Assembly: GCA_013416795.1 (NCBI GenBank)
Contig: RQSC01000908.1
Span: forward strand, 74,630 to 86,909
Length of the DNA stretch: 12,280 bases
Direction of reading: 5' to 3'
From: Prasinococcaceae sp. CCMP 1430
Taxonomy: Eukaryota; Prasinodermophyta; Palmophyllophyceae; Prasinococcales; Prasinococcaceae
Part shown: one piece after another, positions 7,120 through 12,280 of the stretch
How the letters are laid out: every line of letters begins with the position of its first letter
How positions within the stretch are numbered: position 1 is the stretch's first letter
Notes under the pieces: generated by a model
Databases searched by the model: none
Seen by the model: the letters and a program-made list of their open reading frames with translations, nothing else
Told to the model about the DNA's origin: nothing
Position numbers and translations under genes: made by a program

Positions 7120-7710
7120 TCACTCGTCGTCGTCCATGATGTTGCGCCGGCGGAAGGTGGTCGTCGCTTTCTTCTCCGCCTGCACGCCGTACGACTCGAC
7201 CATCTTGATGAGCCTGTCCTCGGAGATCTTCTCCTGGATCTGCCCGGCACTCGCCTGGCGGATGATAGTCTCCTCAACGGAACGCGCCTTGTCGGGCTTG
7301 ACGAGCGCGATGCGCGCCAGCCGCTCGCGCGCCTCGGGCTTGAGGACTGATGCCAGAATGGTCGCGCGCTGCACGGCCACGCGCACGGCGCACCGTCAGC
7401 CGCCGCGAGCGCCGCGATTGCTGGAGGCGCAAGGCCCGCGGCTCTGCGCGCTTTCGTCGCTCTCGCGCTGCGCGAGGTGAGGCACGCCGCACGCCACGCG
7501 CCGCACGTCGCCAATGGGCATCCCACAGCGCTTCCGCACGCGCGCCTGCCCACCGCTTCCGCCCCTGCCGCCGCCGGCCCGCGTCCCCGCGCGCCACCGC
7601 ACCTGCTCCTCCATCGCCTCCTGCTGCTGCTGCTTCTGCTGCATCTGCTCTGCGCTCGCGCCGCCGCCCATCGCGGCCATCTGCTGGGCGATGCCCGAGT
7701 TGGCGTCCAT
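7120..7710 (-). CDS. PDCD5: PDCD5 family protein (TFAR19), two exons
   Basis: PDCD5 is a small conserved helical protein of eukaryotes and archaea, linked in animals to apoptosis and to Tip60/chaperonin binding. Exon 1 (7710-7603) encodes 36 residues rich in Gln and Met. Exon 2 (7368-7120) encodes the family core ATILASVLKPEARERLARIA, then LVKPDKA, and ends FRRRNIMDDDE. The intron at 7369-7602 (234 bp) has donor GTGCGG after GAGCAG and acceptor GTGCAG, giving EEQ|RATILA, which matches the family's EMRNSILAQVL position. The product has 118 residues; human PDCD5 has 125. The ATG at 7710 is the only reasonable initiator. The terminal TGA lies within GTGAGT, a perfect donor, so a further small exon encoding an acidic tail is possible. 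Divergent partner: the NUMOD3 protein gene. Confidence 0.92.
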
Positions 7711-8037
7711 GGCCGCGCGCCGGCGGAGGGAGGCGAGCAGGCGACCAGGCGCGTGCGCGCGTGCGTGGCAGCGGTGCGGCCTTGGGTGGCGTGTGTGTGT
7801 GTGCGTGTGGTGGTGGGCGGGTGGGTGTGTTGGGGGGGACGGGTGCCGCGCGCGGTGTGGCGGCGGCGGCCGTGCCTCCGCGCGGGTCAAACGCGCGCGC
7901 ACGCGCCCGCATCCCGCCCCCATCAAAACGCACCCTTTTTGCGGAAATGAGTGAACCCTACAGTACATCAAACCCTAATTCTGATCGCACCATCAAAAGT
8001 CACGCGCTTTCAGCTTCGATAGCCCCGAACTCGGGAG
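7711..8037. promoter_or_regulatory. Divergent promoter of PDCD5 and the NUMOD3/zinc-finger gene
   Basis: This 327-bp region separates two opposite starts. On the PDCD5 side it holds GT tracts (7790-7808) and a G-quadruplex-type tract at 7815-7838 (GGG-C-GGG-T-GGG-6 nt-G7). On the other side it is A/T-rich (7921-8030), with a TTTTTGCGGAAATG motif at 7936-7949. Its order of elements, GT tract, G-run core, A/T-rich island, CGGAAATG, matches that of the SEL1L/P4H intergenic region. Confidence 0.6.
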
Positions 8038-8048
8038 ATGAACCCTGA
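7947..8048 (+). other. Possible upstream ORF of 33 codons
   Basis: An ATG inside the CGGAAATG motif opens a frame for MSEPYSTSNPNSDRT and onward, 33 residues, closing with TGA at 8046-8048. It overlaps the start of the downstream gene (ATG at 8038) in another frame. The Ser/Asn-rich composition differs from the random Arg/Ala frames nearby. If the transcript begins upstream of 7947, it could limit translation of the main frame. It could also be a true first exon. Confidence 0.3.
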
Positions 8049-9018
8049 TCGAGAGGGTTATTATCCGGAGGTGCGGCAGAGCGTGCGAGAGGGGCGCGCC
8101 TCACCCCACGCTCCCCCCCCCCCCCCCTCCTGCCTGGCTGTGCGCCCGCCCGCCAGCGCGGGAGGGTGGCGGGAGGCCTTCAGGTGGTCGCCTCGCTCGG
8201 GGCGCCGCCGCCGCCGCGGCGCGGCGCGGCGCGGCGCGACGCGGCGGCAGCGCGGCGAGGAGGGCGCGCGCGAGCGGCCGCGCGACTGCGTGGGGCAGGC
8301 CGCCCCTGCGGACAGCGGCGGCAACGCGTGGCGCATCGGCGACACCGGCGTCGAGGTGGCGCCGGGTGAAGCACCGGCGAGCAGCTGCATCAAGTGCTTC
8401 GGCGTGACCTTCGTGGCGTGTCCGAGGTGCCAGATGCAGGACGCGCAGAGCTGCCCGCTCTGCGGCGGCAAGGGCCTCGTGCCGTGCCCGCTGTGTAACG
8501 CTGCCGCGGCGGAGCGCGTGGAGGGTGCGGCCATGTCAGTGGAGGAGAGACGAGCGAGCGTCGCGTCGCCGTGGGAACCGCCCGACGCGCGAGGCACGAG
8601 GGACAGCGAGAGGCCGCGCCAGGTTGAGGGCGCAGGCGTTGCTGACGAGAGCGCGGTGGGGGCAGTCGTTGACGCCATCGACAGCCGGCCGGAAGCACGG
8701 GCGAACGCACTCCAGGGGGGAGCGGGCTCTAGCGACGGCAGCAGCGCGGGGAAGCGGCCCCGGCGCAAAATGTCCGCCGAGCACCGCGCCAAGATCTCAG
8801 CCTCCATGAAAGGCAAAAACCGAGCGCGCAAGAGCGAAGAGCACCGAGCGGCCATCAGCGACGCGATGCGCGACGCCCTCGCCGCGCCCGAGGTGCGACA
8901 GCGCATGAGCAAGGGCAGGCGCGCCGCGGGGCACAGGTGCAGCATCTGCGGGCAGGAGGGGCACAACAGGAGGACGTGCCCGCTAATACGGGTCTCAAAG
9001 TCGAAGAACGCGGGGTAG
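8038..9018 (+). CDS. Cys-rich zinc-binding, NUMOD3 and CCHC zinc-knuckle protein
   Basis: This 326-residue frame has three recognisable modules. Residues 117-153 hold four CxxC pairs (C117/120, 128/131, 139/142, 150/153) with CPLCGGKG, resembling the DnaJ-type Cys-rich fold. Residues about 245-285 hold two NUMOD3-like motifs (MSAEHRAKISASMKGK and KSEEHRAAISDAMRD), DNA-binding elements best known from homing endonucleases but also present in plant proteins. Residues 301-314 are a CCHC knuckle (CSICGQEGHNRRTC). No GIY-YIG or HNH nuclease motif is visible, so it is probably a nucleic-acid-binding protein, perhaps plastid-targeted; this is inference. The first 95 residues are Arg/Pro/Ala low complexity, include a 15-C run, and may be partly intron or 5' UTR. 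The true start is uncertain. Converges on the PPT1-like gene, 114 bp apart. Confidence 0.7.
   Translation: MNPDREGYYPEVRQSVREGRASPHAPPPPPSCLAVRPPASAGGWREAFRWSPRSGRRRRRGAARRGATRRQRGEEGARERPRDCVGQAAPADSGGNAWRIGDTGVEVAPGEAPASSCIKCFGVTFVACPRCQMQDAQSCPLCGGKGLVPCPLCNAAAAERVEGAAMSVEERRASVASPWEPPDARGTRDSERPRQVEGAGVADESAVGAVVDAIDSRPEARANALQGGAGSSDGSSAGKRPRRKMSAEHRAKISASMKGKNRARKSEEHRAAISDAMRDALAAPEVRQRMSKGRRAAGHRCSICGQEGHNRRTCPLIRVSKSKNAG
8113..8127 (+). repeat. Poly-C tract (15 C)
   Basis: Fifteen consecutive C are seen directly. The tract lies inside the predicted N-terminus of the NUMOD3 protein. Mononucleotide runs of this length are prone to slippage and sequencing error, so either the tract is non-coding here (for example an intron pyrimidine tract) or the reading frame across it is unreliable. 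Confidence 0.9.
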
Positions 9019-9132
9019 GAGTCTAGCTAGCTTCGGCGCGCACGGGACCTCGCGGCGCCTTGCGCCATCGAATGTACACAACGCATTATCTGTACGCGGC
9101 GCGGAACATGCAACCCGCGGCCGCCTCGGCGC

Positions 9133-10218
9133 TCACGCGGCGCTGACCGGGTCGTCCGAGAATGTCTGCATGACGAAGCGTCGCCACTCGAGTTCGCTGA
9201 AGTGCATGTGCGCTCCTGGCGTGGTCGCGTACGAGAGCTGCGAGGCGACCAACGTCAGCACCGAGCCTCGGGCGCGCGCACTGGCAAGGCAGCGCAGGCG
9301 AGTGGCGCGAGCGCGCGCGGGCACGCTCCGCCAGACGCACCCTTCCGCTCTTTTCCAGCGTGGACAGTCCGAGCGTGTCATTGGAATACACAGGGGTGGT
9401 GTGTCCATCGACGGCCTCGAAGCTCCCATCCGGAGCGAGCACGTCGTACCCGAAGTAGGCCGAGACCGGTGGCTGCACGACCTCGTCTTCGGTCGCCTTC
9501 ACGAGCAGGACTTTCTCGAGCGACAGCATGTTCTGCTTGTAGGTCGAGTTGAAGGAGGAGAGCTGATTGAGGTCCGCGAGAAAGGTGCAGCCCTTGATGA
9601 AGGCGTTGACCCGCGCCGGGTCGCGGTAGTAGTTTGCCGGCGCGATGGCCTTTTGGGCCAGCCGCGTGTACGCCAGGTCGCCGAGGAACTCAGCGTAGTA
9701 CTTGCAAAAGGGCTCGCTGACGTTGCAGCTGGGGAAGCCCGAGACGCCGCCGTGCGGGCCGTGCATCGACACGTAGCGCCTCACCGGCGGGTCGTTGTAT
9801 CGCTGGATGTAGCCGCGGATGACCAGGTTGCCCTGGCTGTACCCGATTGCGTTGAATCCGCCGGCCAGCTTCGGGTCGTTCTGCACGGTGGCGGCGAATA
9901 CCTCGATCTGCTGGTCGAGCGGCATGACGAACGAGTTCTCGCGGTCGACAGCATCGCTGTGCGCGCGTTCGCGAGGGGAGGGGGCCGGTGGCGGCGGAAC
10001 GGTGAGCGCGGGCGAGGGCGGCAGTGCGAGGCCGCAACGCGCCCGGCTCGCGCGAGAGCGCACCTTCGACCGATGCGCACGCTCGCGGAGTAGACGCCGA
10101 GCAGCTCGCCCGCGAGCGCGCGGTAGTGCTCCATGCCCGCCGACCCGGCCGCGTCGCCGAGGCCGTGCATCGCGACGACCGGCCCGGGCTCAGCGATGGC
10201 GACGAGGTGAATGTGCAT
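9133..10218 (-). CDS. PPT1: Palmitoyl-protein thioesterase (PPT1-like), three exons
   Basis: PPT1 removes palmitate from cysteines of S-acylated proteins during lysosomal or vacuolar degradation. Exons run 10218-10064, 9956-9341 and 9237-9133, giving 291 residues (human PPT1: 306). Intron 1 (9957-10063, 107 bp) has donor AAG|GTGCGC and acceptor ACAG, and yields SVRIGRSDAVDRENSF. Intron 2 (9238-9340, 103 bp) has donor AGG|GTGCGT and acceptor CGCAG, and yields EKSGRLSYATTPGAHMHFS. The joins match PPT1 family spacing without gaps and supply the full triad: S92 (GYS92QG), D209 (KATED) and H267 (PGAH). The MHGLGD motif near the N-terminus is also typical. The supported start at 10218 gives only about 11 residues before the first conserved strand, so the expected signal peptide is absent; an upstream exon may be lost at the adjacent abnormal junction. 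Confidence 0.94.
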
Positions 10219-10377
10219 TTTACGAGCGCGAGAGACGCAGACTCAGACGGAGACACGCTGAGCGACTCGAAGGAGATCGAAATCGGCACCGATCCGAACA
10301 ACGCGGACACAGACTATGACGGTCTCTTTGACGGCGCGGAGCTCTCCATGGGCACCGACCCGAACAACCCGGACACG
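10189..10377 (+). other. Thrombospondin type 3-like calcium-binding repeat fragment
   Basis: The plus frame reads LSDGDEVNVHF, DADSDGDTLSD, IGTDPNNADTDYDGLFDGAE and GTDPNNPDT, about two to three Asp-rich TSP3-like repeats of the kind that bind Ca2+ in secreted adhesins. The similarity starts abruptly at about 10189, where the PPT1 similarity on the other strand ends, and it stops at an ambiguous base (10378). After that base the frame loses all repeat character. No start codon or partner exon is seen. It may be a gene fragment, an exon of a gene broken by a gap, or a misjoined piece. It is too short to tell its origin. Confidence 0.72.
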
Positions 10378-10378
10378 N
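10378..10378. other. Ambiguous base (N)
   Basis: This is the only undetermined base in the window. It falls exactly where the TSP3-like similarity ends and the sequence character changes, so it may stand for a collapsed gap or a join between contigs rather than a single miscalled base. Confidence 0.95.
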
Positions 10379-10425
10379 CGTCGGCGTGCTCGTCGAGTAT
10401 CATCTCGTGCTGCGCGCGGTTGCGG

Positions 10426-11532
10426 ATGTCCGAGTGCGCCGAGTGCGCACCGCCAGAGGAGGCTCGGCGCCAGGCCCGGGGGGCTGCGGAGGGCCTTGGC
10501 GGCATGGTGCTCGGGCTGGCGCTCGCTGCCGGGGCAAGCGACGTCGTCCGGGCCGTGGTCGCCGCGGTTGCGGCGGAGTGGGTCGGCGCCGAACGCGGGC
10601 GCCGTGCCGCACGTGCGGAGGGGGACGACCTTCGTCAAGAAGTCGCCCGGACGCTGGCGCGGCTGGGCTGCGTCTGCAGGAGCCTGAGGGCCGCGGCGGG
10701 CGAAGGCGCGAGCCCGCTGTGGCGAGCGCTGTGCGAGGACGACTGGCGAGCAGTCCCGCGGCGGGCGCATTCGGCCCCCGTCGTGCGCGCGCGCGCGCTG
10801 CTCGACACTGGCAGGATTGGCTGGAAGGACGCTTGGGCCCGCGTGCGGCTCGAAGCGAAGCGCACCGTGCTGCTGCCCGAAGACTTGTTGGACGAGCACG
10901 CGCGCTGGTACTACCGCTTCAGGGAGGGTGCGGGCGAGCACTGGACGACGAACGACCCGTGGTGGCGCGGCGAAGAGGCGTCTCGCGTGGTTTTCAGCGC
11001 GGACGGCCGCCTGCGCCGATCCGGCGGCTGGCGAGACGCCGATGAGGGCGAGCTCTGCCTGCGCTGGCGCCTCGCGCGTGGCGGCGCAGCGCTGCGCGTG
11101 TGGGTGAACGGCAACCCGGCGCCAACGTACAAGGTCGTTCGATGTGAGGCGAGCTGGCATTTCGTCGTCACGTCCTGCTGGGGCGTGTACATGTGCGGCG
11201 ACATGCCGCGGCGCGGCAGCGGCGCGCCGGAGCTGGAGGACGATGCGCTGGGCACCAGCGTGCAGGATCAGATTGGCGAGGCGGCCGTCTACAACGAGCT
11301 CCTGGGGTCCACCGACGACGCGCAGCCAGCGTTCCTCGCCCTCGACGACGAGATCGACGGGGGTGGGAGGGGCGCGGGCAGAGGCACCGCGCGTGCGAGC
11401 CGCGGGGCCGGGCCCCCATCGGTGAAGCTGTGGCACGACCGCGCACAAGAGATGACTCTCGAGCGCCTCGCCGAGCACTTCGCCGGTGGCATCTATGAGG
11501 CGGCAGCGGAGCTAGCAGCGGAGCTAGAGTAG
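10426..11532 (+). CDS. Possible F-box protein with a Trp-rich C-terminal domain
   Basis: The first in-frame ATG after the N opens 368 codons; a second Met lies at 10504. Residues 78-108 (LARLGCVCRSLRAAA, then LWRALCEDDW) resemble the C-terminal half of an F-box and the following LWR-LC segment, which in such proteins bind SKP1 of an SCF ubiquitin ligase. The N-terminal half of the F-box is not evident. Residues 159-260 form a Trp-rich region (RWYYRFREGAG, WTTNDPWWRGEEA, WHFVVTSCWGVYMCGD) that looks like a folded, possibly beta-rich domain; I do not recognise it with certainty. Residues 311-330 are Gly/Arg low complexity, and the C-terminus is helical. The frame continues upstream through the N into the TSP3-like fragment, but I doubt that they are one protein. 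Ends 65 bp from the stop of the next minus-strand gene. Confidence 0.6.
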   Translation: MSECAECAPPEEARRQARGAAEGLGGMVLGLALAAGASDVVRAVVAAVAAEWVGAERGRRAARAEGDDLRQEVARTLARLGCVCRSLRAAAGEGASPLWRALCEDDWRAVPRRAHSAPVVRARALLDTGRIGWKDAWARVRLEAKRTVLLPEDLLDEHARWYYRFREGAGEHWTTNDPWWRGEEASRVVFSADGRLRRSGGWRDADEGELCLRWRLARGGAALRVWVNGNPAPTYKVVRCEASWHFVVTSCWGVYMCGDMPRRGSGAPELEDDALGTSVQDQIGEAAVYNELLGSTDDAQPAFLALDDEIDGGGRGAGRGTARASRGAGPPSVKLWHDRAQEMTLERLAEHFAGGIYEAAAELAAELE

Positions 11533-11597
11533 AGAGGGCAGCGTGCGAGTGCCACCGGGCCATGGCCTGCTCGGTCGGCTGGTTAAGAATGCTCTCT

Positions 11598-12280
11598 TCA
11601 GAAGCGCAACATGTCCCGCGTCATGGCCGTCGGCTCTCTCCCGAGCTTCTCCATTTTCTCGGCGCTGCGCGATGCGCAAGGGGTGTTGCCAGGGGTCAGC
11701 GCGTGCACGCGCGAGCGCGCGAACGCGAAGTGGGCGAAAGGAACGCCTTCGTGCACGCACCTGGTGAAGCCGTTCTCCACGTTTGCGAGGTCCTCGCCGA
11801 AGCGTGCGAGCGCCCCCTGTGAGATCGCTCAGAGTGGTGGTGGTGGGCAGCGCGGGCGGCGGCACGCAGCGGCGGGCGTCAGCGGCGCAGCGCGTGCGCC
11901 GTTCGCCGCGGCGCCTGCGAGCCGCACGCGCCCACCCGCACTCAATCCGCTGCGCGTCTTGCGCGGAGGCAGACGCACCGCCAGGTCCTTGGGCGGCTCC
12001 CGGCAGCTCTCTTCCACTTTGCACGACGCGTCGTACTCGGGGGTGCCCCGCTTTGCGAGATTCTCGAGCTGCTTGCGCCGCTCGGCCTCGAGGTCGATTT
12101 TATAGTTGAACGACTCGGAGCGCTCCTCGAAGGACGCCTGCGTCGCACGCTGTGCCTCCTCGTCCATGAATACGATCTGCGCGGCGCCTGCGCCGCGCGG
12201 CGCGCCCAGCAGACCGTACGCCAGCAGCGCGCCCCCCGCCGCCAGCTTGGCGTACTCGAGCGCGCGCGCGGCGCCGCCGC
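11598..12280 (-). CDS. Unrecognised membrane-anchored protein, 3' part, three exons
   Basis: The frame enters from the right edge. Exons: beyond 12280 to 11979, 11816-11761, and 11664-11598. Intron 1 (11817-11978, 162 bp) has donor GCG|GTGCGT and acceptor CACAG; intron 2 (11665-11760, 96 bp) has donor CAG|GTGCGT, a CTGAC branch-like motif and acceptor CGCAG. Splicing replaces Arg/Pro-rich nonsense by coherent sequence: PPKDLA|GALARFGEDLANVENG and FT|SAEKMEKLGREP, ending DMLRF. About 38 residues in from the edge are a hydrophobic stretch (AKLAAGGALLAYGLLGA), possibly a transmembrane or thylakoid-type targeting segment. It is followed by an acidic, charged helical region with KIDLEAERRKQLENLAKRG and a Cys pair spaced C-x5-C. 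The start lies outside the window. I do not recognise the family; the exon structure is well supported by frame coherence. Confidence 0.68.

Noticed and set aside
10189-10377. Definite bacterial contamination or horizontal transfer of the TSP3 segment
   Set aside because: Third codon positions are still mostly G or C, and TSP3-like repeats also occur in algae; 188 bp is too short to assign origin.
10024-11532. One 502-codon protein running from antisense PPT1 sequence through the TSP3 repeats and N to the F-box-like gene
   Set aside because: The first 55 codons are antisense to PPT1 exon 1, the frame passes an ambiguous base, and TSP3-like and F-box-like parts would not normally share a protein. 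It is more likely an accidental continuity.

Overview
The window reads as nuclear DNA from a GC-rich unicellular eukaryote, most likely an alga. Coding regions have strongly GC-biased third positions. Four genes only become complete proteins when short GT-AG introns (96 to 234 bp) are removed. The recognisable products are eukaryotic: a SEL1L/HRD3-like ERAD protein, a prolyl 4-hydroxylase with a ShK-type tail, PDCD5, palmitoyl-protein thioesterase, and a NUMOD3/zinc-knuckle protein of a kind I associate with plants and algae. The lineage (haptophyte, stramenopile or green alga) cannot be fixed from the sequence alone. No rRNA, tRNA, CRISPR array or transposon was seen.

Layout, left to right: a plus-strand 827-residue nuclear-type protein with coding minisatellites, a degenerate PHD-like finger and a helical C-terminus (245-2728); SEL1L/HRD3-like protein on minus (2814 to about 4371, one intron, N-terminal half not found); about 1 kb of low-complexity intergenic DNA; prolyl 4-hydroxylase on plus (about 5390-6715); PDCD5 on minus (7120-7710, two exons); a 327-bp divergent promoter; zinc-finger/NUMOD3/CCHC protein on plus (8038-9018); PPT1-like thioesterase on minus (9133-10218, three exons, complete Ser-Asp-His triad); a short thrombospondin-type-3 repeat fragment ending at an ambiguous base (10189-10378); a possible F-box protein on plus (10426-11532); and the 3' part of an unrecognised membrane-anchored protein on minus (11598 to the right edge, three exons).

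The eight genes alternate strictly in strand, so every gap is either convergent (about 65 to 400 bp) or divergent. The two intact divergent regions share a 15-bp G-rich core inside a four-run G-quadruplex-type tract and, roughly 100 to 150 bp further on, a 17-bp A/T-rich motif containing CGGAAATG. The third divergent region has neither; it holds the TSP3 fragment and the N, and may be a misassembly.

There is no operon-like pathway here. Three genes have endomembrane or lysosomal relatives (SEL1L, P4H, PPT1), but their proximity looks incidental. The items most worth follow-up are the shared promoter module, the PHD-like finger with Arg in place of the zinc-binding His, the missing SEL1L N-terminus, and the TSP3/N junction.
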